Origin: Mobilicoccus pelagius NBRC 104925
Lineage (GTDB): Bacteria > Actinomycetota > Actinomycetes > Actinomycetales > Dermatophilaceae
DNA: 60,119 nt
Direction: 5' to 3'
Assembly (NCBI RefSeq): GCF_000247995.1
Contig: NZ_BAFE01000019.1
Span: 1-60,119, forward strand
Shown here piece by piece: positions 25,321-33,931 of this stretch. A model generated the notes under the pieces. That model saw nothing but the letters and a program-made list of their open reading frames with translations. It had not been told where the DNA came from and did not search any database. The position numbers were made by a program, and so were the translations under genes. How positions within the stretch are numbered: position 1 is the stretch's first letter; each line of letters starts with the position of its first letter.

Positions 25321-26886
25321 ATGCTCGACTTCCTCGCCGCCGACCACCTGTTCACGATCATGCTCGTCCTCACGACGGGCGCCCTGCTCGGTCAGGTGAA
25401 GTTCGGCCCCCTCCGCTTCGGTGCCGCCGGGGCCCTTTTCATGGGTCTCGTCATCGGGGCCTTCGATCCGCGCTTCGGCGCGGGGAACGACCTCGTCAAG
25501 AGCCTCGGCGTCGTCCTCTTCTGCTACACCGTGGGGCTCGCCGCGGGGTCGACGTTCCTCTCCGACCTGCGACGCCAGTGGTCACTCATGGCCGCCGGGG
25601 TCGCGGGGCTCGGCGTCATGGCGGCGGTCGCCGCGGGCCTCGGACACCTGCTCGGGCTCACGTCGGCACACGTCGCCGGCCTCTACGCCGGTGCGCTCAC
25701 CTCGCCCGCGATCGACGCCGCCATCACCGCCACCGACGGCGACGGCGCCACCCTCGTCGGCTACGCCCTCGCCTACCCGACCGGCGTGATCCTCGGCATG
25801 ATCATGGTCGCCGTCGTCGTGGGGCGGCGCTGGCCCGGCACGAAGGACACCCCCTCCCTCGCCGAGGCGGGTCTCACCGCCGTCACGGCCCGGGTGGAGA
25901 ACGACATCCCCATCGAGGACGTCCCCGGGTTCACGGAGCAGATCGTCAAGTTCAGCTACCTCGAACGCGAGGGTGTCGTGCGGGTCGCGCGCGGGCGGGG
26001 CTCGTTCCTCGCCGGTGACCGGGTACTCGTCATCGGCTCGCCGGACGACGTGGAGCGGGCCGTCGCGGCCCTCGGCCACGTCGACACCGAGGCGTCCCTC
26101 ACGGACCACCGCCGGGTCGTCGACTTTCGTCGCTTCCTCGTGAGTTCGCCGCACGTCGTCGGACGCCCGCTGGGGGAGCTCGACGTACACGGCCGTCTCC
26201 GTGGGGTCGTCACCCGCGTGCGCCGGGGCGACCTCGACATGCTCGCCCGCGACGACCTCGTCCTCCAGCCGGGTGACCGAGTGCTCGCCGTCGTGCCGCG
26301 CGAGTCGCTCGGGGAGGCGACGAACTTCTTCGGCGACTCCGAGCGGCACGTGAGTCAGGTCGACGCGTTGACGATGGGGCTCGGCATCGCTCTCGGCCTC
26401 CTCGCCGGGGCGGTACGGCTGCCGTTGGGAGGCGGGATCGTCTTCCAGCTCGGCGCGGCCGCGGGACCCCTCGTCGTCGGGATGGTGCTCGGGTCGCTCC
26501 ACCGCACGGGCCCGTTCCGGTGGGATCTGCCGCAGCAGGTCGCCGGCACGCTCCGTCAGCTCGGCCTCATGATCTTCCTCGCGTGCGTCGGTCTCGCGTC
26601 GGGGCCGGCCTTCCTCGCCGAGGCGTTCACGCTCGAGGGCCTGGCGATCGTCGTCGTCGCCGGTGCCTCGATGTTCGTCGGGGGAGTGCTCGTGTTCCTC
26701 GCCGCCCGCCTCATCGGCCTCTCGGCGCAGCGGGCGACGGGCGGGTTCGCCGGGTGGGTCGGCCAGCCCGCGATCCTCGCGTTCGCGAACTCCCGCGTCA
26801 ACGACGAACGGATCGACTCGGCCTACGGCGCCCTCTTCGCGCTCGGCACGATCGTCAAGATCCTCCTCGTGCAGGTCCTCGCCTGA
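25321..26886 (+). CDS. Aspartate:alanine-exchanger (AAE/AspT) family transporter with RCK_C domains
   Basis: 521-residue membrane transporter. It has about five N-terminal hydrophobic segments (about 1-165, including GLYAGALTSPAIDAA), a soluble middle with two TrkA-C (RCK_C)-like domains (about 215-345, motifs GDRVLVIGSPDDV and LQPGDRVLAVVP), then a second set of membrane segments (about 355-521). This arrangement defines the AspT/YidE exchanger family. The ligand is unknown: family members exchange aspartate/alanine or transport other organic acids. It is monocistronic, with a strong hairpin after it, and breaks the usual continuation of the flagellar cluster. Confidence 0.88.
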   Translation: MLDFLAADHLFTIMLVLTTGALLGQVKFGPLRFGAAGALFMGLVIGAFDPRFGAGNDLVKSLGVVLFCYTVGLAAGSTFLSDLRRQWSLMAAGVAGLGVMAAVAAGLGHLLGLTSAHVAGLYAGALTSPAIDAAITATDGDGATLVGYALAYPTGVILGMIMVAVVVGRRWPGTKDTPSLAEAGLTAVTARVENDIPIEDVPGFTEQIVKFSYLEREGVVRVARGRGSFLAGDRVLVIGSPDDVERAVAALGHVDTEASLTDHRRVVDFRRFLVSSPHVVGRPLGELDVHGRLRGVVTRVRRGDLDMLARDDLVLQPGDRVLAVVPRESLGEATNFFGDSERHVSQVDALTMGLGIALGLLAGAVRLPLGGGIVFQLGAAAGPLVVGMVLGSLHRTGPFRWDLPQQVAGTLRQLGLMIFLACVGLASGPAFLAEAFTLEGLAIVVVAGASMFVGGVLVFLAARLIGLSAQRATGGFAGWVGQPAILAFANSRVNDERIDSAYGALFALGTIVKILLVQVLA

Positions 26887-26899
26887 GAGGGGTGGACAT

Positions 26900-26937
26900 G
26901 AGAACGGCTCCTGACCTGGTGGTCAGGAGCCGTTCTC
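26900..26937 (+). terminator. Perfect 17-bp hairpin after the AAE transporter
   Basis: GAGAACGGCTCCTGACC (26900-26916), loop TGGT, then the exact complement (26921-26937). It starts 13 bases after the stop and immediately precedes the tRNA-Pro end on the other strand, so it may serve both transcripts. Confidence 0.75.
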
Positions 26938-26940
26938 GTG

Positions 26941-27017
<77 letters not shown>

Positions 27018-27107
27018 AAGCCCTCGTGAGGGCGACCGCCTCACTTTAGCCGACACCGGCGCCGATCGCCGAATCGGGGGCCGTCACGACCTCGTCGGCG
27101 CAGGCCG

Positions 27108-28034
27108 TCAGGGTCGGGGGACGAGGGTGAGGAGGCTCGCCTCGGGGCGGCACGCGAACCGGATCGGGGCGTACGGCGACGTGCCGAGTCCCGCCGAGAC
27201 GTGCAGCCACGCCGCATCGTCGGGTGCCTGCGCCGAGTCGACGCCGTTCGCGCCCGGCCACCAGCGGGAGACGCCCTTGACGCGCTGCCGGTCGATGTCG
27301 CAGTTCGTGACGATCGCGCCGTAGAACGGCACCGCGAGCTGCCCGCCGTGCGTGTGCCCCGCGAGGACGAGATCCGCACCGTCCGCCGTCATCGCGTCGA
27401 GGACGCGCGTGTACGGCGCGTGCACGACCCCCATCGTGAGGTCGGCCCGCGGATCGGCAGGCCCCGCCACCTCGTCGTACCGGTCGTAGTGCAGATGCGG
27501 GTCGTCGACCCCGACGAGCTCGACGTCGAGACCGCGCACGCTCATGCGACCGCGCGCGTTCGTGAGATCGACCCAGCCCGAGTCACGCAGCTCCCCGACG
27601 AGGACGTCGGTGGGCAGGCGCGGCGTCCGCGGCTTCGGCTTCTTGCGGACGAGGTAGTCGACGGGATTCTTGCGGCCCGGCGCGAAGTAGTCGTTCGACC
27701 CGAGGACGAACGCCCCCGGCAACCCACGGAACGGTTCGAGCGCCTCCATGAGCGGCCCGATCGACTCCGGATGGGCGATGTTGTCGCCGGTGTTGATCAC
27801 CGCGTCTGGTTCGAGCTCGGCGAGGGAGGAGATCCACGCACGCTTGCGCCGCTGCGTCGGCAGGAGATGCGCGTCGGCGAGGTGGAGGACGTCGATCGGC
27901 CCCCGACCAACAGGAAGCACGGGCAGGACGTACCTGCGGAGCGTGAACGCGTTGCGCTCGACGAGGGAGCCGTACGCGACGGCACCCGCACCGGCGAGCC
28001 CGGTGGAGACGGCGGCTGAGGTGAGCGTGTGCAT
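27108..28034 (-). CDS. Metallophosphoesterase
   Basis: 308-residue calcineurin-like phosphoesterase. Metal-site motifs in order: LADAHLL (Asp/His), NTGDNIAHPE, GSNDYFAPG (in the GNHD position), VVHAPYTRV and LAGHTHGGQ. A short hydrophobic N-terminus (about 6-22) may anchor it in the membrane. ATG 28034 is chosen where homology begins. Its place next to the PASTA PBP matches the Rv3683-Rv3682 arrangement of Mycobacterium tuberculosis. The substrate is unknown. Confidence 0.9.
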   Translation of the reverse strand: MHTLTSAAVSTGLAGAGAVAYGSLVERNAFTLRRYVLPVLPVGRGPIDVLHLADAHLLPTQRRKRAWISSLAELEPDAVINTGDNIAHPESIGPLMEALEPFRGLPGAFVLGSNDYFAPGRKNPVDYLVRKKPKPRTPRLPTDVLVGELRDSGWVDLTNARGRMSVRGLDVELVGVDDPHLHYDRYDEVAGPADPRADLTMGVVHAPYTRVLDAMTADGADLVLAGHTHGGQLAVPFYGAIVTNCDIDRQRVKGVSRWWPGANGVDSAQAPDDAAWLHVSAGLGTSPYAPIRFACRPEASLLTLVPRP

Positions 28035-28053
28035 CGCGCCCAGTCTCCCAGAA

Positions 28054-28095
28054 GATGCGACCGGACCCACCATCGACGGTGGGGCCGGTCGCATC
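28054..28095 (-). terminator. Hairpin between the PBP and metallophosphoesterase genes
   Basis: GATGCGACCGGACCCACC pairs with GGTGGGGCCGGTCGCATC (ending 28095) with a six-base loop. It lies 23 bases after the PBP stop on the minus strand and just before the phosphoesterase start, so it may terminate or attenuate read-through. Confidence 0.6.
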
Positions 28096-28117
28096 CATGA
28101 CGGACGGTCGGGAGGGG

Positions 28118-30409
28118 TTACTGGGCGCGTCCACCCGCCGACAGTGTGAGCGTCACCGTGGAACCGACCTGGGCCTGGCCTGCGCCGGCCGGGGACGTCT
28201 TCGCGACGGCACCCGGGGCGACGGCCGCGGACGACTCCTGCTTGTCGGCGACCTCGACGGTGAACCCGGCCTCCTCGAGGATCTTCGTCGCCGACTCGCG
28301 GCTGCGGCCGACGACGTCGGGGACCGTCATCTGGCGGCCGTGCTTCTTGGCCTCCTCGGGGGAGGAGTCGAGGCGGCGGAACTCCTGCGGTTTCATGCCC
28401 TTGCTGGCCGACGACATGATCTGGCGCCACAGCGGGGCCGCGACCGTGCCGCCGTAGGCGTGGACGGAACGCTGCGTGTACGGCGTGCCGTACCAGACTG
28501 CGGACGCGAGCTGCGGGGTGTACCCGGCGAACCACGTCTCGGTGCTGTTGTCGGCCGTACCCGTCTTGCCCGCTGCGGGCCGATCCAGCGCCGCCTTGCG
28601 ACCGGTGCCGCCCTCGCGGAGGACGCCCGTGAGGATCTTCGTCGTGTCGTAGGCGACCTTGGGCTCCACCGCCCGACGGCACTTGTTCTCCCCCACCGGC
28701 AGCTCGGTGCCGTCGAACGCGATGACGCTCTCGACGGGCCGCGGCTCGCAGTAGACGCCGCCGGCGGCGAGCGTCGCGTACGACGCGGCGAGGGTGAGGG
28801 GTGAGGCGTTGTCGGCGCCGAGCACGGTGGCGGCGATGCCGCCGACGCCGTAGTCCTTGCCGTCGGCGCGGGTGAGGCCCATCTTCTTCATCGTCTCGCG
28901 CTCGGCGCAGATGCCGACCTTGGTGGCGAGCTGCGCGAAGGCGGTGTTGATCGACTTGACCGTCGCCTCGCGCAGCGTCGTCATGCCGTGCTCCTCGCCC
29001 TCGGCGTTGTACGGGGCGAAGTAGCGGTCGATGACGCCACACTTCTCACCGCCGAACCGCTTTCCGGAGATGTGCGTGCCGTCCGGCGGGGCGTAGAAGG
29101 AGCTGTTCGCCGTCATGCCCTGTTCGAGAGCGGTGACGACGCCGTACACCTTGGCCGTCGACCCGATCTGGAACCCGCCGGAGGCGCCGTACTTCTGGTC
29201 GACGGACCAGTTGACGCTCGTCTTGCCGGGGCCACCGACGAGGTCCCACGTCGTGTTCTGGCCGATGGCGAGCACGCGTCCCGTGCCCGGCTCGACGACG
29301 GCCGCGGCGGCACCGCGGCGCGCCGCGTTGGCCGGCGGGACGCGGGCGGCGAGGACCTTTGTCGTGTACTTCGTGAGCTCGGGGTCGAACGTCGTGCGGA
29401 TGTTGAGCCCGCCGTAGAAGAGCTGCTTCTCGCGCTCCTGTTGGGTCTTGCCGAGGGCCGGCTGGTCGAGCAGCCAGTTGACGACGTAGTAGCAGACGTA
29501 GGGGTCGGTGGCCGACGGGCACGAGGGCTTGAGCGGCTGCGTGTCGAGCCCGAGGGGGGCGTTCCTGGCCCGCTTCATGCGCGCGAGGCTGATGTAGCCC
29601 TGGTCGTGCATCGCCTCGAGGACGGCGGCTCGACGCGCGATGGCCCGCTTGGGGTTGTTGATCGGGTCGGCCGTGCTGGGGTTCTGCGCGAGGCCCGCGA
29701 TCATCGCCGCCTGCGGCAGGGTGAGCTTGGCGGCCGACGTGTTGTAGTACCGGTGCGCGGCCGCCTCGACGCCGTAGGCCGCGGCGCCGTAGTAGACGAT
29801 GTTGAGGTAGCCCTCGAGGATCTGGTCCTTGCTGCGCCGCTGTTCCATCGAGATGGCGTACTTCATCTCCTGGATCTTGCGGACGTACCCGGCGATGCCG
29901 GCACGGGCCTGTGCCGCCTCGGCAGCCTCCTCGTCGCCGTTCTGCCGGGCGGTGGTGACGAGCAACTGCTTGACGTACTGCTGGGTGAGCGTGGACGCGC
30001 CTTGCTTGTCGCCGCCTCGGGCGGCCGCGGCGATCGACCGGAGGATGCCCTTGCCGTCGATGCCGCCGTGCTCGTAGAAGCGCCGGTCCTCGATCGCGAC
30101 CTGCGCCTTCTGCATGTCCTCGGAGATCTGGTCGAGGGGCACGACCAGGCGGTTCTCCTTGTACAACGTCGCGATGACGGAGCCGTCGGAGGCGAGGATG
30201 CGCGACTGCTGAGCGAGCGGTGAGGACGTGAACTGCGCGGGCAACGCGTCGAACGCGGTGACCACCGACTTGGTCGACATGCCCGCGAGACCCGCGACGG
30301 GCATGAAGATGCCCGCGGCCAGCAGGCCGAGCACGGTCGAGGCCGCGACGAAGGCCGCGAGGAGCCTCGCGACGGAGGTCGCATCACCCTGACGTCTGTT
30401 CATGCGCAC
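28118..30409 (-). CDS. ponA2: Bifunctional penicillin-binding protein with C-terminal PASTA domain
   Basis: Class A PBP that polymerises and crosslinks peptidoglycan. Counted from the GTG at 30409, the 763-residue protein has one N-terminal membrane anchor (about 15-42) and a GT51 glycosyltransferase (Glu107 in EDRRFYEHGG, then GASTLTQQYVKQ). The transpeptidase domain has Ser417 (GSTAK), SIN and AGKTGTA, and a single PASTA domain follows (about 690-757). An ATG two codons downstream (30403) is an equally good start; neither has a clear ribosome-binding site. It corresponds to ponA2 of mycobacteria by domain order and by whiB4/phosphoesterase neighbours. Confidence 0.94.
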   Translation of the reverse strand: MRMNRRQGDATSVARLLAAFVAASTVLGLLAAGIFMPVAGLAGMSTKSVVTAFDALPAQFTSSPLAQQSRILASDGSVIATLYKENRLVVPLDQISEDMQKAQVAIEDRRFYEHGGIDGKGILRSIAAAARGGDKQGASTLTQQYVKQLLVTTARQNGDEEAAEAAQARAGIAGYVRKIQEMKYAISMEQRRSKDQILEGYLNIVYYGAAAYGVEAAAHRYYNTSAAKLTLPQAAMIAGLAQNPSTADPINNPKRAIARRAAVLEAMHDQGYISLARMKRARNAPLGLDTQPLKPSCPSATDPYVCYYVVNWLLDQPALGKTQQEREKQLFYGGLNIRTTFDPELTKYTTKVLAARVPPANAARRGAAAAVVEPGTGRVLAIGQNTTWDLVGGPGKTSVNWSVDQKYGASGGFQIGSTAKVYGVVTALEQGMTANSSFYAPPDGTHISGKRFGGEKCGVIDRYFAPYNAEGEEHGMTTLREATVKSINTAFAQLATKVGICAERETMKKMGLTRADGKDYGVGGIAATVLGADNASPLTLAASYATLAAGGVYCEPRPVESVIAFDGTELPVGENKCRRAVEPKVAYDTTKILTGVLREGGTGRKAALDRPAAGKTGTADNSTETWFAGYTPQLASAVWYGTPYTQRSVHAYGGTVAAPLWRQIMSSASKGMKPQEFRRLDSSPEEAKKHGRQMTVPDVVGRSRESATKILEEAGFTVEVADKQESSAAVAPGAVAKTSPAGAGQAQVGSTVTLTLSAGGRAQ

Positions 30410-30773
30410 CAGGGTAGTCGGACATGTCGACAGCCCTACTGCGTCACCACGCCGCGCGGCCCACCTCGACGGAACTGTCGGGCGACGCGCCGCCGGGCGT
30501 CGGGTCGCGTGTCAAGCGGGGAGTCGATATGCTAAAAGCGCCCGAAAAGAGCGTTTTAGGTGACGCAGGACCGAAGATCCAGTCCTTTCGGGTGGAAAGG
30601 AACCATCCTCCCGGGGGATCGCGCCGCCTCGCCTGCGCTTCTTACCGTGGAGCCACGGAGCCCGACCGGCTCGTGGTGCGCCGATGACGTCGAACCACTA
30701 CGAAACCGGCCGGCGGGTGACGATCGAGACAGTGCAACCGCTCTTTCACGGGTCGCCGACGCAAGGACGAACA
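30410..30773. promoter_or_regulatory. Divergent regulatory region between ponA2 and whiB4
   Basis: About 364 bases with no supported gene. At 30526-30560 there is an unusually AT-rich island for this genome, with CTAAAAGCGC (30532-30541) and GCGTTTTAG (30551-30559) forming a near-palindrome around CCGAAAAGA. TGTCAA (30510-30515) lies upstream of TATGCTAAAA, so a promoter oriented towards whiB4 is plausible but its spacing is imperfect. A long untranslated leader for whiB4 would follow. Confidence 0.4.
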
Positions 30774-31091
30774 ATGACGATCACATCAACGCCGATGCGG
30801 CGTCGTCAGTCTGACTGGGTGGAGGACTGGACCCCCCTGGCAGGCTGTCGCACCTCCGAGCCCGACGAACTCTTCGTACAGGGTGCGGCACAGCAGCAGG
30901 CCAAGCGCGTCTGCCTCAAGTGCCCCGTCGTCGCCGAATGTCTCGCCGACGCCCTCGACCACCGGGCCGAGTTCGGCGTCTGGGGCGGGATGACGGAACG
31001 CGAGCGGCGCGCGATCCTCCGCCGCCACCCCGGAGTGACCTCCTGGAAGGAACTCTTCCAGCGCGCACGGTCCGACGAACGAGGCGAATGA
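30774..31091 (+). CDS. whiB4: WhiB-family transcriptional regulator (WhiB4/WblA type)
   Basis: 105-residue iron-sulfur regulator. The four cluster cysteines are Cys25, Cys47, Cys50 and Cys56, followed by GVWGG (68-72) and a basic C-terminal part. The stretch CRTSEPDELFVQGAAQQQAK closely resembles M. tuberculosis WhiB4, whose Streptomyces counterpart is WblA. I choose ATG 30774 because AAGGA precedes it by 6 bases; longer in-frame starts (30684) lie in the leader. The position beside ponA2 and the ArsA-type pair repeats the Rv3679-Rv3682 order. Confidence 0.93.
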   Translation: MTITSTPMRRRQSDWVEDWTPLAGCRTSEPDELFVQGAAQQQAKRVCLKCPVVAECLADALDHRAEFGVWGGMTERERRAILRRHPGVTSWKELFQRARSDERGE

Positions 31092-31095
31092 TCTC

Positions 31096-31138
31096 GAGGC
31101 CGCCCCGGCACCCAAGCGCCGATGAGGGCGGCCTCTTT
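31096..31138. terminator. Hairpin with T-run between convergent whiB4 and ATPase genes
   Basis: GAGGCCGCCC (31096-31105) pairs with GGGCGGCCTC (31126-31135), followed by TTT on the whiB4 side. It lies between two convergent stop codons. Confidence 0.7.
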
Positions 31139-31153
31139 CGTGCCTCCGTCGCG

Positions 31154-32425
31154 TCAGGCTCCGGCGTCCTCGCTGTTCGAGCCGCCGAGGGCGGCGCCGA
31201 TCGTGCGCAGGCCGTCGAGGTCGTGGACGTCCGTGGCGGCCACCTGTACGCGCACGAGGGGGATGCCGGGGTAGCGGGCCGCGAACTCACGGCTGAGCCG
31301 CTCGTGACGCCGGGCCTCGGCGGCCGCGCGGGCGTGGACCTCGAGCAGCTCGGCCGTGACGTCGGCCGCGCCGGGGGTGGGGGCCGCATCCGTGGCCTCG
31401 GCTCGGTCGCGCAACGTCTCGGCCGCCCGGAGCGCGGCGTCGGCGGACACGGCCTCGGTGCGGGCGTGGGCCATGCGGTTGACGACGACGCCGGCGAGCG
31501 GCATCCCGTCGGCGGCGAGTCGGTCGAGGAAGTACCCGGCCTCGCGGAGCGCGTCGCGTTCGGGGGCGGCGACGACGACGAACGCCGTCTCGGGCTGCCG
31601 GAGGAGCGAGTACGTGTGGTCGGCGCGTTCGCGGAACCCGCCGAACATCGTGTCGAGCGCGGCGACGAGGCCACGGACGTCGTCGAGCATCGACGCGCCG
31701 AGGATCTTGGAGAGCACGCCCGACGCCATGCCGATGCCCGCACCGACGACCTTCGTGTAGGCGCGTCCGCCGGCCTTCGCGGGGGCAAGGAGCAGACGGA
31801 TGAACCGGCCGTCGAGGAACGACCCGAGCCGTGAGGGGGCGTCGAGGAAGTCGAGTGCGGAGCGGGAGGGCGGGGTGTCGACGACGACGAGATCCCATCG
31901 GGGCGCGCCGTCGGGGCCGGTGAGCTCCCGGAGCTGCCCGAGCTTCTCCATCGCCATGTACTCCTGGGTGCCGGCGAAGGAGCTGGAGAGGGCCTCGTAG
32001 AAGGGGTTGGCGAGGATCTGCTCCGCCTTCTCGGGGGTGGCATGCGCCTGGACGACCTCGTCGAACGTGCGCTTCATGTCGAGCATCATCGCCTCGAGCG
32101 TGCCGCCCTCCGCGTCGTCGAGACCGGTGACGAGGCGGGGGGAGTCGTCGAGGTCGGTGAGGCCGAGGGACTGGGCGAGCCGGCGGGCAGGGTCGATCGT
32201 GAGGACGGCGACGCGCCGACCCTGCTCGGCGGCGCGGACGGCGAGGGCCGCGGCCGTCGTCGTCTTGCCGACGCCGCCCGACCCGCAGCAGACGACGATG
32301 TGGACGCCGGGGTCGCGCAGGACGGTGTCGACGTCGAGGCGCGGGTGGTCATCGGTGCCGTCGAGGCGTCGACGGGTCACGCCGTCGGGGCTTCGGCCGG
32401 GGCCGGGGATGGAGGTCACTGCCAT
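31154..32425 (-). CDS. ArsA/GET3-type ATPase, second subunit
   Basis: 423-residue P-loop ATPase of the SIMIBI class. The deviant Walker A (GSGGVGKTT) is at about 49-57, the switch motif DLVVVDTPPSR near residue 175, and an Ala/Arg-rich helical C-terminus follows. The start at 32425 overlaps the end of the partner gene by 10 bases. It matches Rv3680-type proteins (also called BagB), which work as a pair with Rv3679. The annotation as an anion or arsenite ATPase is historical; no arsenic genes are nearby. The cellular role is not established from sequence. Confidence 0.88.
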   Translation of the reverse strand: MAVTSIPGPGRSPDGVTRRRLDGTDDHPRLDVDTVLRDPGVHIVVCCGSGGVGKTTTAAALAVRAAEQGRRVAVLTIDPARRLAQSLGLTDLDDSPRLVTGLDDAEGGTLEAMMLDMKRTFDEVVQAHATPEKAEQILANPFYEALSSSFAGTQEYMAMEKLGQLRELTGPDGAPRWDLVVVDTPPSRSALDFLDAPSRLGSFLDGRFIRLLLAPAKAGGRAYTKVVGAGIGMASGVLSKILGASMLDDVRGLVAALDTMFGGFRERADHTYSLLRQPETAFVVVAAPERDALREAGYFLDRLAADGMPLAGVVVNRMAHARTEAVSADAALRAAETLRDRAEATDAAPTPGAADVTAELLEVHARAAAEARRHERLSREFAARYPGIPLVRVQVAATDVHDLDGLRTIGAALGGSNSEDAGA

Positions 32426-33504
32426 ACCGCCTGTTCCGCGAGCTGCTGGGCGAGGATGCGCACACCCCCGGGGTCGGCCCCGCCTGCGACGCGGGGGAGG
32501 ACGTAGAGGGGGCGGCCGAGGTCGGCGAGCACGGTGAGGAGCTCGTTCTCGAGGTCGATCCGTTCGGCGTGGTCGCGCGCCTGCGCGAGGAGCGCGTCGA
32601 CGACGTCGTCCGTCCCGGGGAGTCCGGCGCTCTCGAGGGCCGCGCCGATCTCCGCGCGTCTGGCGTCGTCGCGGGCGCTGCCCGCGTGCTCGTCGCCGGT
32701 GAGGGCGGCGAGGGTCTCGGGGGAGAGGATCTCGTCGCGGGCCTGGTTGACGACGACGGCGCCGACGGGCACCTGGATGCCGGCGAGTTCGGCGACGGCG
32801 TCGACGGTCTCCTGGACGGGCATGTCCTCGAGCAGCGTCGTGAGGTGGACGACGGCGGTGCCGGAGCGGAGCATCCGCGTGATCGAGTCCGCCTGCCCCC
32901 GGATCGGGCCGACCTTCGCGAGCTCGGCGACCTCCTCGTTGACGTTGAGGACGTGACCGATGCGGCCGGTGGGCGGTGCGTCGAGGACGACCGCGTCGTA
33001 CGCCCACGGGGGACCGGCCTGGGTGCCGCCCTGGCGGTGGCGACGCACCGACTCGTAGACCTTGCCGACGACGAGGACGTCACGCACGCCGGGGGCGACG
33101 GTCGTCGCGAAGTCGATCGCACCGGTGCGTTCGAGGACGGAGCCCGCCCGGCCGAGCTTGTAGAAGATGTCGAGGTACTCGAGGAGGGCGGCCTTGACCT
33201 CGACGGACAGGCCCCAGATCTCGCCTCCGCCGGAGACCCGCATGAGGAGACGCTCCTCCTTCGACAGCGGCGGCACGTCGAGCACCTGGCTGATGCCCTG
33301 GCGCCCCTCGACCTCGACGAGGAGGATGCGTCGACCGAGGCTCGCGAGGGTGAGGGCGAGGGCGGCGGCGACCGTCGTCTTGCCGGTGCCTCCCTTGCCG
33401 GTGACGACGTGGAGCCGGACCCCCGGCCAGTCGGGCGTGGTGACCTCCCCGTCGGCGTCGGCGGTATCGAGAGGGCCGTCGGGGATCGGGGGTGGGGCGT
33501 CCAT
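32416..33504 (-). CDS. ArsA/GET3-type ATPase, first subunit
   Basis: 362-residue partner of the downstream ATPase, with Walker A GKGGTGKTT at about 36-44 (the signature lysine of the deviant P-loop present), VEGRQGISQVLD, and the switch DAVVLDAPPTGRIGH. The pair is translationally coupled (10-base overlap), suggesting a heteromeric complex. Equivalent to Rv3679 (BagA) by order and length. The start at 33504 gives MDAPPPIPDG. It is divergent from the small gene at 33737. Confidence 0.88.
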   Translation of the reverse strand: MDAPPPIPDGPLDTADADGEVTTPDWPGVRLHVVTGKGGTGKTTVAAALALTLASLGRRILLVEVEGRQGISQVLDVPPLSKEERLLMRVSGGGEIWGLSVEVKAALLEYLDIFYKLGRAGSVLERTGAIDFATTVAPGVRDVLVVGKVYESVRRHRQGGTQAGPPWAYDAVVLDAPPTGRIGHVLNVNEEVAELAKVGPIRGQADSITRMLRSGTAVVHLTTLLEDMPVQETVDAVAELAGIQVPVGAVVVNQARDEILSPETLAALTGDEHAGSARDDARRAEIGAALESAGLPGTDDVVDALLAQARDHAERIDLENELLTVLADLGRPLYVLPRVAGGADPGGVRILAQQLAEQAVWQ

Positions 33505-33736
33505 GCCTTCACTGTAGGAACCGCCCGGGCCCGCCGCAGCCGGTGACGGGGTTCGTCGTGTCTCACGCCGGCGCGTGCCCCGAGCGACCGGGACGCTCGG
33601 GTCGCGGACGGGCGGTCGGGTCGCCGCTCGGCGTGGGGCCGTTCCCGCCGGACGGCGCCACCCGCGCGCACCGCGTCGACACGTGCGCCGTGCCCGATGT
33701 CACGTGCCTGTCGGTGGGACCGCCTATCGTTTCGGC

Positions 33737-33892
33737 ATGACCACGTGGGAGTACGTCACCGTTCCGCTCATCGTCCACACCACCAAGGCGATCCTCGACA
33801 ACTGGGGATCGGACGGGTGGGAGCTCGTGCAGGTCGTCGTCATGCCCGAGGGCAACCTCGTCGCCTACCTCAAGCGCCCCCTGCAGTCCTGA
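33737..33892 (+). CDS. Small conserved DUF4177-like protein
   Basis: A 51-residue protein, MTTWEYVTVPLIVH at the start, GSDGWELVQVV in the middle and VAYLKRP at the end. This pattern matches the small Rv3678A-like proteins that lie between the ATPase pair and RidA in many actinobacteria. Its function is unknown. A -10-like TATCGT (33724-33729) ends only 7 bases before the ATG and no Shine-Dalgarno is visible, so the mRNA may be leaderless. Confidence 0.85.
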   Translation: MTTWEYVTVPLIVHTTKAILDNWGSDGWELVQVVVMPEGNLVAYLKRPLQS

Positions 33893-33931
33893 CCTGCCGC
33901 CGTCGCGGATCCACCCGAGAAGGAGAACGTC

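Noticed and set aside
31154-33504. Arsenic-resistance locus
   Set aside because: The ATPases resemble ArsA, but no arsB, arsC or arsR is adjacent, and the neighbourhood is the conserved whiB4-RidA block.
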